Shown: piece after piece, positions 24,057 to 33,052 of the stretch | Position numbering within the stretch: the stretch's first letter is position 1 | Layout of the letters: each line of letters starts with the position of its first letter | Origin: Solirubrobacterales bacterium | Lineage (GTDB): Bacteria > Actinomycetota > Thermoleophilia > Solirubrobacterales > Solirubrobacteraceae | Reading direction: 5' to 3' | NCBI GenBank assembly: GCA_003132505.1 | Contig: PKXY01000031.1 | Location: 180 to 41,204, forward strand | Length of the DNA stretch: 41,025 nucleotides | Notes under the pieces: generated by a model | What the model was told of the DNA's origin: nothing | Seen by the model: the letters and a program-made list of their open reading frames with translations, nothing else | Database searches by the model: none | Program-made: the position numbers and the translations under genes

Positions 24057-24452
24057 TTACTTGCTCATTAGGTTCAGCGCCACCGCCTCACTAATGAGGC
24101 TCCTCAGTGCACCTTCGTTAATCTTGTCGGTTTCTTTGATGTCGATGGCACGCCTGACCTTTCCGTCAAGGCTCGAGGTGAATAGACCTGAAGGATCGTT
24201 CAAAGCAGCACCCTTGAAGAATGTCAGCTTGACCACGCTCTTGTAGGACTCACCAGTACAGATACCCCCGTTGTGGGACCAGACCGGTGTTCCGGGGTTC
24301 GTGGGTTTCACCCACTTCCACTCCTCGATGACATCGGGGTCCGCTTCCTTGATGATGGCTCGCACCTTGCCGAGCGTCTTGCCGCGCCAATCGTCCAGCT
24401 CCCTGATCCTCGCGTCTATCAGTTTGGAAGCATTCGTCTCGCCATTTGCCAC
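24057..24452 (-). CDS. DUF1801 domain protein (YdhG-like), low-GC gene
   Basis: 131 residues from GTG 24452, with AGGAG 7 nt upstream. The body VWSHNGGICTGESYKSVVKLTFFKGAAL, the segment DGKVRRAIDIKETDKINEG and the closing ALRSLISEAVALN match the DUF1801 (YdhG/YdeI-related) family, small cytosolic proteins of unclear role. Its codons end in A or T far more often than those of its neighbours (ATT, AAT, TTG, ACG mixed), so recent horizontal gain is likely. It faces the 3' end of the histidine kinase gene. Confidence 0.85.
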   Translation of the reverse strand: MANGETNASKLIDARIRELDDWRGKTLGKVRAIIKEADPDVIEEWKWVKPTNPGTPVWSHNGGICTGESYKSVVKLTFFKGAALNDPSGLFTSSLDGKVRRAIDIKETDKINEGALRSLISEAVALNLMSK

Positions 24453-24613
24453 TTGGTGTCTCCTAGCAGTTGACCGCAGCTCAGGTCACGCTCATTGTTG
24501 GTACTTGATGGGCCGTTTGCAAAACCTGTGGTACAAACTCGTTGTCGGCGTAGCGGAGAAGATAACGGCGGTCTCCTAGTTGAGGTTAAACGCTGACGGG
24601 CCGTTCAGTCGGC

Positions 24614-25555
24614 TCATCCGGCCGCGCGCGGCGCGGGCGGCGGGCGGCGGCTGAGGATCAGGACACCGACGACCATGCCGGCGAGCGCGAGCAGCTCGCC
24701 GGTGCGGGCGACCGGCCCGGTGTCGATGTGTTCGCCGAACATGAGCTCGCCGATCGCGATCGCGACGAGCGGCTCGAAGATCGTTATCACCGGAAGCGAC
24801 CAGCCGAGTTGCCCGACCTGGAAGGCGCTCTGGTTGAGCAGCAGCCCGGTGACGCTAGCCACGATCAGCGCGTAGGGCGCCCAATTGCTGGTCGCCGCGA
24901 GCAAGCCGTGGTCGAGCAGGTGCCCGGTCGTCTCGGTAACCGCCCCGGTGACGCCGAAGAGGATGCCCGCCGCCGCTCCAAGAAGGAGCGCACGTCGCGG
25001 GCCACTGGCGCCTGAGAAGCGAACGCAGGCGGCAACAGCCGCGACCGTCAGGAAGCCGAGCAGGATCCACGCGAAAGTGCCTGCCTGCGGATGCCCGCGA
25101 CCCGGCTCGGCGGCGAGTAGGAACAGTGCGAGCGCGCCGAAGATCAGCAGCCCCGCCGCCCATTCCGAGCTGCGCAGGCTGCGGTGCTCGAGCGCGGCCC
25201 CCAGCGGCAGGGCGATCACGAGGCTCGCGACGAGCAGCGGCTCGACGAGCGCGAGCGCGCCTCGTCGCAGCGCGAGGAACTGAAACGCGAAGCCGGCGAC
25301 GCTCGCGCAGCTGCCGATCAGCCAGCGCGGACGGCGCAGTAGCGTGAGCAGGAGACCGGGGCGCATGGCGTGCCCGGTCGGCATTTCGCTGGCCGCTGAC
25401 TGCTGGAGCACGGCGGCGATCGCGTAGAACGTGGCCGCCGCCAGCGCCTCGAGGATGACCGTCGGCGGCGCGTAAGCGCGGTCGAAGAATCGGGCGCGCA
25501 GCCTCGCGTAGAGCTGGGAGACGCTGAACGAGACGACGAGCAGGTGGAGCGCCAC
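24614..25555 (-). CDS. EamA/DMT-family transporter
   Basis: 313 residues with about 9-10 hydrophobic segments in two similar halves, as in drug/metabolite transporters. The first half has LRRGALALVEPLLVASLVIALP, the second FQVGQLGWSLPVITIFEPLVAIAIGELMFGE, both typical EamA strand-loop-helix patterns. The start is GTG 25555 with TAGGCA 10 nt upstream, but the first 30 residues may not belong: the fold proper begins near PPTVILEALAAATFYAIAA. Substrate unknown (small metabolites or cations). Not in an operon. Confidence 0.82.
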   Translation of the reverse strand: MALHLLVVSFSVSQLYARLRARFFDRAYAPPTVILEALAAATFYAIAAVLQQSAASEMPTGHAMRPGLLLTLLRRPRWLIGSCASVAGFAFQFLALRRGALALVEPLLVASLVIALPLGAALEHRSLRSSEWAAGLLIFGALALFLLAAEPGRGHPQAGTFAWILLGFLTVAAVAACVRFSGASGPRRALLLGAAAGILFGVTGAVTETTGHLLDHGLLAATSNWAPYALIVASVTGLLLNQSAFQVGQLGWSLPVITIFEPLVAIAIGELMFGEHIDTGPVARTGELLALAGMVVGVLILSRRPPPAPRAAG

Positions 25556-25694
25556 GGCGAGCGGCTGCCTAACCGTTGCCGGAACGCCGCGAACCGAGCG
25601 CCCGGTGCCGGGTCGCTGTCCGATGCGGTCGTTGGACTACCAGATGGCGCTCCGTTTGCGGGGGCGTCAGTCTCGATCCGGAACGGAGGAGAAG

Positions 25695-26246
25695 ATGGCC
25701 GCCACGCCCACCGACGCTACACCGGCGCTCAGCGAGAAGCTCGACCCGCTGCGCCATCACAAGCATTATCAGCCGAGCGACGACGGCAAGACATCGCCGT
25801 ATGCCGGCGGCAGCAGTTTCATGGAGCGCGTCGCCGAGGGCGTCGCCAGCGGGATGGGCACCGTCGCGTTCGTTGTCATCGGGTCCCTGATCATCCTCGG
25901 GTGGGTGCTGATCAACGGCGCGATCCCGTATCTCGAGCACACGTTCACCCACCTCAGCCACGGTAAGCAGTTTGACCCCGAGCCGTGGATCCTGCTGAAC
26001 CTGATCTTCTCCGGCGTCGCCTTCTACACGGGCGCGCTCGTGATCATCGCCCAGAAGGCGCAGACGCGAACCGATCAGGCCAACGAGGAGGCGGCTGCAA
26101 AGCACCGCGATGAGCTGGCGACCTTTCAGACCGACCTGCTGCAGCAGAACACGAAGCTGACGGAGGAGATCGACACCGTCTCGAAGGGCCTCGCCAAGCT
26201 CATCGAGGAGGTCCACGCCGCAACTTGCCGGGGCTCGGCCGGCTAG
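25695..26246 (+). CDS. DUF1003 membrane protein
   Basis: 183 residues from ATG 25695, behind a strong GGAGGAG site 4 nt upstream; an upstream in-frame extension is unlikely to be translated. Two hydrophobic segments (about residues 56-75 and 97-118) flank a short loop, with the family signature PWILLNLIFSGVAFYTGALV followed by IIAQKAQTRTDQANEEAAAK. The last 60 residues are a likely coiled coil (KLTEEIDTVSKGLAKLIEEV). DUF1003 proteins are small cytoplasmic-membrane proteins of unknown function. Confidence 0.85.
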   Translation: MAATPTDATPALSEKLDPLRHHKHYQPSDDGKTSPYAGGSSFMERVAEGVASGMGTVAFVVIGSLIILGWVLINGAIPYLEHTFTHLSHGKQFDPEPWILLNLIFSGVAFYTGALVIIAQKAQTRTDQANEEAAAKHRDELATFQTDLLQQNTKLTEEIDTVSKGLAKLIEEVHAATCRGSAG

Positions 26247-26361
26247 GTCTTTGCGAGGCGCTCTGGGGGTGTTGAGGCAGCCTTAACAAGGACCTTGCGG
26301 TCACCTGCGCGAACAGTTACCTGGCGCTTCAACACACGGCGCTGAGTACGCCTGCGAATGG

Positions 26362-26367
26362 TAGTCT
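26362..26367 (+). promoter_or_regulatory. Candidate -10 hexamer for the oligopeptide transporter operon
   Basis: TAGTCT; the predicted start of transcription near 26374 would give a leader of about 66 nt to ATG 26441. A TTG in frame with the binding protein lies at 26375, exactly 7 nt after the hexamer. Confidence 0.35.
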
Positions 26368-26392
26368 CGGTAGCTTGGAAATCAGCGTATTC

Positions 26393-26410
26393 GACCCCCA
26401 TTCCGGGGTC
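26393..26410 (+). promoter_or_regulatory. Small leader hairpin before the binding-protein gene
   Basis: GACCCC (26393-26398) pairs with GGGGTC (26405-26410) around 6 nt, ending 30 nt before the start codon. It could affect mRNA stability or translation; no riboswitch match seen. Confidence 0.3.
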
Positions 26411-26440
26411 CGAGTCCGCAGGGAAGGAGTAACGATCGCG

Positions 26441-28381
26441 ATGCGTAGCTCTTGGGGTAGCACGTTTGGCGCAGCACGCTGGGGTCGTGCGGTCGGGCGG
26501 ACCGGGGCACAGCGCTCCCGACGCGTATTCGTTGGTGGAGCGGTCGCCGCGGTTGCGCTGCTGACTAGCGTCGGCAGCGCGGGCGCCGTGACGGGCCTCT
26601 TCGGCGCCCTGCCGAGCGCAGGGACTGCGGCGACCGGGGGGACGATCACGTTCGGCTACCTGACCGGGGCCACGCCGTTGACGGTCTTCCCGATCACGAG
26701 CGACGCGCAGGCCTCCGTTTATACGAGCTTCGAGTTCCAGTACGACTTCTGGGTGCCGCTTTACAACGGCCCAGACGGCCAAAACCAGGAGATCGACTAC
26801 GCGGTGAGCGTCGGCAAGAAGCCGATTTTCAGCGACGGCAACAAGACAGTCACGATCCCGCTGAACAGCAACTACAAGTGGTCCAACGGGCAGCCGGTCG
26901 ACGCGAACGACCTCGTTTTCGACGTCGACCTGATCCAAGCCGCGGTCAAGGAAACCCCGGCGAACTTCTCGTCGTTCACGCCCGGTCTCTTCCCGCAGAA
27001 CATCACGAGCATCTCGGCGCCGAGCAAGTACACGGTCGTGATCCATCTGGCCAAGGCGCTGAACCCCGACTTCTTCCTCAACGACGAGCTCGAAAGTGAG
27101 GGCGCGATCGTCCCGCTACCGAGCACCGCGTGGAACATCGCTGCAGCTGGCGGACCGCACCTCAACTACACGATCCCGGCGAACGCGAAGAAGATCTACG
27201 ACTATCTCGAGAAGCTCGGCAGCTCGATCTCCTCGTTCGGCACGAGCCCGCTGTGGAGGATCGCGGACGGGCCGTTCGTGCTGAAGACGTTCAACGCGTC
27301 CAACAGCTCGTGGACCTCCACGCGCAATCCCGACTTTGGCGGCTCGCCGAAGCCGGCCTATAACGCACTCGACGGCGTCACCTACACGAGCCAGACGGCG
27401 ATGATCAACGCGCTGAAGACGGGTGCGCTCGATATCTCGACGAACTTCGACCCGTCGACCATCATCCCGCAGGTTCCGTCGCTCAAGGCCGCCGGCTACT
27501 CGGTTTACGGCTATCCGGACCTCGGGCTGACCGATGCGATCTTCAACTTCAAGGACACGACGGACCACTTCAACTCGGTTATCGCGCAGCCGTATGCACG
27601 GCAGGCGCTGGCATACCTCGAGGATGAGCCGGCGTACATCACGGGCATTTTCAAGGGCGCTGCCGGGGCGGCCTACGGTCCGGTGCCGTCGGTGCCGCCA
27701 ACGCCGTTCACGCCGGCGGACTCGGTCAACCCGCTGTACCCATACAGCCCCTCGAAGGCGGTGGCGCTGCTCAAGAGCCACGGCTGGAATGTCGTGCCTG
27801 GCGGACAGACGACGTGTGCGAAGCCCGGCACAGGCGCGGGCGAATGCGGCCCGGGGATACCGAAGGGGACGCCGTTCAAGTTCTCCTGGGCATATCTCAC
27901 CCCGGCAACGCAGGCATTCGAGTCGGTGATCTCCGAGGCCTTCGCCTCCGAGGCAAAGGCTGCCGCCGGCATCAACATCGCCCTGAGCGCGAAGGCGTTC
28001 AACTTCCTCTTCGGCAACTACAACGACGCAAACCCGGCCGGCGCTAAGTACACCAACGACTGGGGCGTCGAGTTCTTCGGCGGCTTCACCGACGACTACT
28101 GGCCTACGACGAACTCGCTGTTCAACACCGGCGGCACCTACAACCAGGGCGACTTCGATAACGCGACGATGAACCAACTGATCCACAACTCGGTCTACGG
28201 CACGAGCACATCAGCTGTCACGCAGGAGGCGTCGTACGTCGCCAAGACGGTTCCGGCGCTGTTCGCACCTAACCCCGACCTGGTCTACGCCGTCAGCAAC
28301 AAGATCGGCGGGACCGCCGCGTCGTGGTTTGCCCTGACGCAGTACCAGACGTTCCCGGAGTACTGGTACGTGAAGAAGTAG
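26441..28381 (+). CDS. Oligopeptide ABC transporter substrate-binding protein (SBP family 5)
   Basis: 646 residues from ATG 26441, with AAGGAG 11 nt upstream. The N-terminus has a twin-arginine-like signal (RSRRVFVGGAVAAVALL, cut near SAGA), so export folded by Tat is possible. The mature part is the DppA/OppA type: TITFGYLTGATPLTVFPI, SNGQPVDANDLVFDVDLI (the YKWSNGQPV signature region), NPDFGGSPKPAYNALDGVTY, ARQALAYLEDEPAYI and the second lobe ending FALTQYQTFPEYWYV. It binds peptides or other ligands at the outer membrane face and hands them to the permeases that follow. First gene of a four-gene operon. Confidence 0.93.
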   Translation: MRSSWGSTFGAARWGRAVGRTGAQRSRRVFVGGAVAAVALLTSVGSAGAVTGLFGALPSAGTAATGGTITFGYLTGATPLTVFPITSDAQASVYTSFEFQYDFWVPLYNGPDGQNQEIDYAVSVGKKPIFSDGNKTVTIPLNSNYKWSNGQPVDANDLVFDVDLIQAAVKETPANFSSFTPGLFPQNITSISAPSKYTVVIHLAKALNPDFFLNDELESEGAIVPLPSTAWNIAAAGGPHLNYTIPANAKKIYDYLEKLGSSISSFGTSPLWRIADGPFVLKTFNASNSSWTSTRNPDFGGSPKPAYNALDGVTYTSQTAMINALKTGALDISTNFDPSTIIPQVPSLKAAGYSVYGYPDLGLTDAIFNFKDTTDHFNSVIAQPYARQALAYLEDEPAYITGIFKGAAGAAYGPVPSVPPTPFTPADSVNPLYPYSPSKAVALLKSHGWNVVPGGQTTCAKPGTGAGECGPGIPKGTPFKFSWAYLTPATQAFESVISEAFASEAKAAAGINIALSAKAFNFLFGNYNDANPAGAKYTNDWGVEFFGGFTDDYWPTTNSLFNTGGTYNQGDFDNATMNQLIHNSVYGTSTSAVTQEASYVAKTVPALFAPNPDLVYAVSNKIGGTAASWFALTQYQTFPEYWYVKK

Positions 28382-28416
28382 GAAGCTAAGGTCGCCGTTC
28401 TCGTGAGTCGCTCAAC

Positions 28417-28456
28417 GCGCGCCCGCCGCAGGCCTCGCAGCCGGCGGCGGGCGCGC
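28417..28456 (+). promoter_or_regulatory. Strong GC hairpin between binding protein and permease
   Basis: Twelve bases at 28417-28428 pair perfectly with 28445-28456, all G-C, with a 16-nt loop, inside the 101-bp gap after the binding-protein gene. Such intercistronic stems in ABC operons commonly protect or attenuate the message so the binding protein is made in excess. No T-run follows. Confidence 0.6.
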
Positions 28457-28482
28457 CGAGCATCGATCGCGAACCTCGCACC

Positions 28483-29433
28483 GTGACCGGCTACATCATC
28501 CGTCGCTGCGTCGCTGCGGTGATCATCGCGATCGGCGTCGCGGCAGTGTCGTATGCGCTGCTCAACTTTGCCGGCGGCAGCCCGGTCTATGCAGCGCTCG
28601 GGACCCACGCCAACCCGAAAGCCGTCGCTCAGTGGAACCGGGTTCACGGCTTCGATAAGCCGCTGATCGTTCAGATCGGAAACTACGTCTGGAACGCGGT
28701 CCAGCTCAAGTTCGGCTACTCGTACAAGCAAGGCCAGAGCGTCGCCGCGCTGTTGGACGAGAACGCCGGTCGTACGGCGTACCTCTCGGGGAGCGCGCTG
28801 GTGCTCGCTCTGATCATCGCTCTGCCACTCGGGATCGCGCAGGCGGTCAAGCGCAACAGCGTCAGCGACTACGCGGCCACCGCGATCACATTCACGCTCT
28901 ACTCGATGCCTGCTTTTTTCCTCGGCCTCATCCTGATCCAGTTCTTCGCGCTCGACCTGCACATCTTCCCGCCGCTCGTTAGCTCGAACGTCACGAGCGT
29001 GTGGGCCTCATTCACGCACCCGGCGCAGCTCACTCTGCCGATCGTGACGCTTGCCGCGCTCACCGTTGCCGGCTTCAGCCGTTATATGCGCTCATCGGCG
29101 CTGGATGCCCTCGCCCAGGACTACATCCGCCTTGCGCGCGCCAAGGGTCTATCCGAGCGCGTCGTGCTCGCGCGGCATCTTGTCCGCAACGCCTGCCTGC
29201 CGATGATCACGCTCGTCGGGCTCGCGATACCGGGGCTGCTCGCCGGCAACATCATCACCGAGACGCTTTACAACTACCCCGGGCTCGGGTTGCTCTTCTA
29301 CAACGCGCTGCAGGGGCTCGACTACCCCGTACTGCTGGCCTACACGCTGATCGGTGGAGTGCTGACAGTCACCGGGAACCTGGTCGCAGACATCGCCGTA
29401 GCGGCGGCCGATCCGCGTATCCGCCTTGGTTGA
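28483..29433 (+). CDS. Oligopeptide ABC transporter permease (DppB/OppB type)
   Basis: 316 residues from GTG 28483. Six membrane segments; N-terminus GYIIRRCVAAVIIAIGVAAV is the typical DppB opening, followed by the extracellular loop and the binding-protein-dependent transport domain. The EAA loop is present: RLARAKGLSERVVLARHLVRNA, contacting the ATPase, then LLAGNIITETLYNYPGLGLL. With the next gene it forms the membrane channel. The start overlaps nothing upstream; the end overlaps the next gene's TTG by 8 bp. Confidence 0.93.
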   Translation: MTGYIIRRCVAAVIIAIGVAAVSYALLNFAGGSPVYAALGTHANPKAVAQWNRVHGFDKPLIVQIGNYVWNAVQLKFGYSYKQGQSVAALLDENAGRTAYLSGSALVLALIIALPLGIAQAVKRNSVSDYAATAITFTLYSMPAFFLGLILIQFFALDLHIFPPLVSSNVTSVWASFTHPAQLTLPIVTLAALTVAGFSRYMRSSALDALAQDYIRLARAKGLSERVVLARHLVRNACLPMITLVGLAIPGLLAGNIITETLYNYPGLGLLFYNALQGLDYPVLLAYTLIGGVLTVTGNLVADIAVAAADPRIRLG

Positions 29434-30373
29434 GCCCGGCGCCCAGGAGATGATGGAGGGCGTACCGCCGTTCGGCTCGCCGAACATCCCGACGACTGCC
29501 CCCGAGGGCGGCGAGGTAGCGCTCATCACGAGCGGGTGGCGCCTCGCGGCACACGAGTTTTTCAGCAACCGCCTCGCCGTCGTCGGTCTCGGGATCATCG
29601 TCTTCTTCATCGTGTTCTGCTTCCTCGGGCCGATCGTCTACCCGACCAACCAGACGCTCACGCAGCCGCTCCTGAGCGACATGGCGCCCGCGGCTGCGCA
29701 CCTCCTCGGCACCGACGACAACGGCTTCGACGAGTTCGGCCGCATCATGGTCGGCGGGCAGACGGCACTGGAGATCGGCTTCTTTGCGGCCTTCATGGCA
29801 ACAGTGATCGGAACGCTCTACGGCGCGCTGGCCGGTCTGGTGGGCGGCATCGTCGACGCTGTGCTGATGCGCTTCGTCGACATCCTGCTCTCTATCCCGC
29901 TGCTGTTCATCGTGCTGATCCTCGCGACGCGCTATCACGCAACGCTCATCTCGCAGAGCCTGATCATCGGTCTCTTCTCGTGGCAGGCTCCGTCGCGTCT
30001 GGTGCGCGGCGAGGTGCTGACGCTTCGGGTGCGCGACTTCGTCACCGCGGCGCGGATCATGGGTGGGACGCGGCGTCGGCTGATCCTGCGCCATCTGATC
30101 CCGAACGCGCTCTCGGTCGTGATCGTGAACATCACCTTCCTGATTGCAGACTCGATCCTGTTGATCGCCTACCTGGGCTTCCTCGGTTTCGGCCTCGCCT
30201 ATCCGACCGCCTCGTGGGGGGACATGCTCGGCAACGCGCAGGACGCTGTCTCGAGCGGCTACTGGTGGCTTGTCTACCCGGTGGGCGCCTGCCTCGTTCT
30301 CGTCGTTATGGCGTGCAATCTAGTCGGCGACGCGCTGCGTGACGCCTTTGACGTGAGGCTGCGGAAGCGGTGA
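29426..30373 (+). CDS. Oligopeptide ABC transporter permease (DppC/OppC type)
   Basis: 315 residues if TTG 29426 is used; ATG 29450 or 29453, just after AGGAG, would shorten it by 8 or 9 residues. Opening AAHEFFSNRLAVVGLGIIVFF, then the periplasmic loop AAAHLLGTDDNGFDEFGRIMVGGQTALEIG, which is the family signature HxLGTDxxGRD region. The EAA loop is FVTAARIMGGTRRRLILRHLIPNA, followed by LIAYLGFLGFGLAYPTASWG. Pairs with the upstream permease. Its TGA overlaps the GTG of the ATPase gene (GTGA), so translation is coupled. Confidence 0.93.
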   Translation: MVEPGAQEMMEGVPPFGSPNIPTTAPEGGEVALITSGWRLAAHEFFSNRLAVVGLGIIVFFIVFCFLGPIVYPTNQTLTQPLLSDMAPAAAHLLGTDDNGFDEFGRIMVGGQTALEIGFFAAFMATVIGTLYGALAGLVGGIVDAVLMRFVDILLSIPLLFIVLILATRYHATLISQSLIIGLFSWQAPSRLVRGEVLTLRVRDFVTAARIMGGTRRRLILRHLIPNALSVVIVNITFLIADSILLIAYLGFLGFGLAYPTASWGDMLGNAQDAVSSGYWWLVYPVGACLVLVVMACNLVGDALRDAFDVRLRKR

Positions 30374-32439
30374 GCGCACCGCCAGCCACGAGCGTCCTGG
30401 AGGTCAACGGGCTCTCGACGCACATCAACTTGACGCGCTCGGTCGTGCACGCGGTCGGCGATGTCAGCTTCGAAATCAAAGCCGGCGAGACGCTCGGGTT
30501 GGTCGGCGAGTCCGGCTGCGGCAAGTCGATGACAGGTCTGTCCCTGCTCAACCTGCTGCCCCACGGCGGCCACATCGTCGAAGGCTCGATCAAGCTCAGC
30601 GGTCTCGAGCTCGTGGGTCTGCCGGAGCGCAAACTTCGCACGATCCGGGGCAACGAGATCGCGATGATCTTCCAGGACTCGCAGTCCTCGTTGAACCCGA
30701 CGATGACGATCGGCAGACAGGTCATGGAGCCGGTGCGGCTGCATCGGGGGGTATCCAAGCACGAGGCTCTCGACCGCGCCCTCGAGGTGCTCGAGCTCGT
30801 CGGCCTGCCTCACCCGCGCGAGCGCTTCGACGACTTCCCGCACCAGCTTTCGGGCGGCCTGCGCCAGCGCGTGATGATCGCGATCGCGCTCGCCTGCGAG
30901 CCAAAAGTGCTGGTCGCCGACGAGCCCACGACGGCGCTCGACGTCACGATCCAGGCTCAGATCCTCGCGCTGCTCGACGACCTCGAGGAGCGCCTCGGCA
31001 TGTCGACGCTCCTGATCACCCACGACATGGGCGTCGTAGCGGGTCGCACTGACCGAATCAACGTGATGTACGCCGGACGGATTGTCGAAACGGCGACGAC
31101 CTACCGCCTCTTCACCGGCATGCGCCACCCCTACACCCAGGCGCTGCTTGGCTCGATCCCGAGCCTCGACCAGGATCGCGAGAAGGCGCTGTACACGATT
31201 CCCGGGCTGCCGCCGGATCTCGCGCCGCCGCCCAGTGGCTGTCGCTTCGCCGCGCGCTGCGCGTACGCGACAGACGAGTGCCGCGAGCACGAGCCGCCGC
31301 TTGACGGAGCCGAAGGTCACCTGTTTGCCTGCTGGCATCCGGTCGACGGTCCGATCGAGCGCCTGCCGACGATCGTCCCGCCGGAGTCGGTAAAGGTCCC
31401 GATCGCCGCTACGGCGAATGGCCGCCATCTGCTCGAACTCGACGGCGTCGTGCGCGAGTTTCCGGTGACCGCCGGGATCATCCTTCGGCGCAAGGTCGAC
31501 TCGGTCAAGGCCGTATCGGGCGTCACGCTCCACGTCGACGCCGGCGAGACGTTCGGACTCGTCGGCGAGTCCGGTTGCGGCAAGACGACGCTCGGAAAGC
31601 TGATCGTCGGTGCCGAGCTGCCTGACGGCGGCACGGTCGAGCTCGAGGGCAAGCGGGTCTTTGCGCTGAAGGGTCGCGCCCTGCGCCGCGCCCGCCGCGA
31701 CCTGCAGATGATGTTCCAGGACCCCTACGCCTCGCTCGATCCGCGGATGCGGGTCCAGGCGATCCTGCGCGAGCCGCTGGAGATTCAGAAGATCGGCTCG
31801 CGGCAGGAGCAGGACGAGCGGATCACGACCGTGCTGCGTGAGGTCGGGCTGCCGCAGACCGCGCTCGAGCGCTACCCGCACGAGTTCTCCGGTGGGCAAC
31901 GGCAACGCGTCGGCCTGGCCCGCGCCCTAATGCTCGACCCTAAGGTGATCGTCGCCGACGAGCCGGTGAGCGCGCTCGATGTCTCGATCCGCTCGCAGAT
32001 CCTGAACCTGATGCGCCGGCTTCAGCTCGAGCGCGGCACGGCTTCCGTCGTGATCTCGCACGATCTCGCCGTGGTCAAGTACCTCTCCGACCGGATCGGC
32101 GTCATGTACCTCGGCAAGCTCGTCGAGCTGGGCAATGGCGATGACATCTACCGCCGAGCCGCGCATCCCTACACCGATGCGCTGATCAAGACGATCCCGG
32201 TACCCGACCCGGCGGTCAAGCGGGCTGACATCGCGATCAGCGGCGAGCTGCCGAGCCCCCGGAACCCTCCATCAGGCTGCCGCTTCAGGACACGCTGTCC
32301 GCGAGCCCAGGACCTCTGCGCCGAGGAGGAGCCGCTGCTGCGCTCGTTCGGTCCTGGCCATGTGGCCGCCTGCCACTTTCCGCTGCAGGCACCGGGCGAG
32401 GCGGCCGCGGAGGCTGTCGCCGACGGCGATCCGGAGTGA
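30370..32439 (+). CDS. Fused double ATPase of the oligopeptide ABC transporter (DppD-DppF fusion)
   Basis: 689 residues, two complete nucleotide-binding domains. First half: Walker A GESGCGKS (46-53), signature LSGGLRQRV (about 160), Walker [13 protein letters not shown]. Second half: Walker [10 protein letters not shown] (from 399), signature [12 protein letters not shown] (about 506), Walker [13 protein letters not shown]. Each half ends with the oligopeptide-type C-terminal Cys region ([15 protein letters not shown] and [15 protein letters not shown]), which in some family members holds a metal cluster. Usual transporters have two separate proteins; fused forms such as GsiA/YejF are known. 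It drives import through the two permeases. Start GTG 30370 overlaps the upstream stop. Confidence 0.95.
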   Translation: MSAPPATSVLEVNGLSTHINLTRSVVHAVGDVSFEIKAGETLGLVGESGCGKSMTGLSLLNLLPHGGHIVEGSIKLSGLELVGLPERKLRTIRGNEIAMIFQDSQSSLNPTMTIGRQVMEPVRLHRGVSKHEALDRALEVLELVGLPHPRERFDDFPHQLSGGLRQRVMIAIALACEPKVLVADEPTTALDVTIQAQILALLDDLEERLGMSTLLITHDMGVVAGRTDRINVMYAGRIVETATTYRLFTGMRHPYTQALLGSIPSLDQDREKALYTIPGLPPDLAPPPSGCRFAARCAYATDECREHEPPLDGAEGHLFACWHPVDGPIERLPTIVPPESVKVPIAATANGRHLLELDGVVREFPVTAGIILRRKVDSVKAVSGVTLHVDAGETFGLVGESGCGKTTLGKLIVGAELPDGGTVELEGKRVFALKGRALRRARRDLQMMFQDPYASLDPRMRVQAILREPLEIQKIGSRQEQDERITTVLREVGLPQTALERYPHEFSGGQRQRVGLARALMLDPKVIVADEPVSALDVSIRSQILNLMRRLQLERGTASVVISHDLAVVKYLSDRIGVMYLGKLVELGNGDDIYRRAAHPYTDALIKTIPVPDPAVKRADIAISGELPSPRNPPSGCRFRTRCPRAQDLCAEEEPLLRSFGPGHVAACHFPLQAPGEAAAEAVADGDPE

Positions 32440-32472
32440 GCCGTTAGCCGCCGCTACGGCTTTGCGATTTGC

Positions 32473-32478
32473 TACGGT
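32473..32478 (+). promoter_or_regulatory. Candidate -10 hexamer for the small secreted protein
   Basis: TACGGT, 7 nt before ATG 32486; no ribosome site. Confidence 0.4.
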
Positions 32479-32485
32479 CGGCCGC

Positions 32486-32989
32486 ATGCGCTTTCACGGG
32501 CTGGGCCTTGTTTGCGTGGCAGCGCTGTCGTGCTCGGGTGGCGTGTCGTTCGCGGCCTCCTCTGCGAAGACCGTTGATCTGACGGCGATCCTCGCGGTCC
32601 AGATCGCAAAGGCCAAGCGGAGCGGCGTCCGTGTCCTGATCCCCTCTCGGATCGACGCCGGACTGCCCGCCTCGCACCTCTACGCGTCGGGCGGAGCAAA
32701 CGCCGCCGGCTACGACATCCAGCTCGCGGCCGTTCGCGACTGCCGTGACTCGAGCGCCTGCTTCGTCGCCGAGTTCTGGGGTGGGGCGGGCCGGCTCGAC
32801 CTCGACGGTCGCGTTGCGCTGAGCAAGGGCATCACCGGTCGCTACCGCGCCAGCTCCTGCGGTGCGTCGTGCGCCCCGGCGACGATCGAGTGGCTCGAGT
32901 TCGGCTCGCGCTACACGATCCAATGCATCGCTAGTAAGGGCAGGCTCGTGGCGCTCGCCGGCTCGGCGATCGGCGCCGGACCGCGTTGA
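32486..32989 (+). CDS. Small secreted protein, unknown function
   Basis: 167 residues from ATG 32486. Signal peptide in residues 1-24 (GLGLVCVAALSCSGGVSFAA, probable cut after SFA). Mature part about 143 residues with Cys in RDCRDSSACF, SSCGASCAPA and IQCIASK, which may form disulfides. Mixed alpha/beta pattern: an N-terminal helix VDLTAILAVQIAKAK, a strand VRVLIPSRI, then GYDIQLAAVRDC, FVAEFWGGAG and YTIQCIASKGRLVALAGSAI. I do not recognise a family. It lies after the transporter operon but has its own start signal. Confidence 0.75.
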   Translation: MRFHGLGLVCVAALSCSGGVSFAASSAKTVDLTAILAVQIAKAKRSGVRVLIPSRIDAGLPASHLYASGGANAAGYDIQLAAVRDCRDSSACFVAEFWGGAGRLDLDGRVALSKGITGRYRASSCGASCAPATIEWLEFGSRYTIQCIASKGRLVALAGSAIGAGPR

Positions 32990-33014
32990 GTCGGTTGACC
33001 AGGCGGTGATGTAG

Positions 33015-33030
33015 TTGTCTGCGCAGATAA
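33015..33030. promoter_or_regulatory. Palindromic operator candidate before the VOC dioxygenase
   Basis: TTGTCTGCGCAGATAA: the two 8-nt halves match in 7 of 8 positions, with a perfect 10-bp core at 33018-33027. It starts 14 nt after a TTGACC -35-like box (32995-33000) and ends 22 nt before the start codon, so a bound repressor would block transcription. Size and symmetry fit a MarR/PadR-type winged-helix dimer (inference). Confidence 0.5.
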
Positions 33031-33052
33031 GTATTTGACGAAAGGCGGTCCA

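Noticed and set aside
25605..25694. N-terminal extension of the DUF1003 protein
   Set aside because: A strong GGAGGAG site sits directly before ATG 25695 and the extension is Arg-rich with no family match.
30274..31905. Minus-strand open frame of 543 codons over the fused ATPase
   Set aside because: Antisense to an unmistakable ABC ATPase; no recognisable protein.
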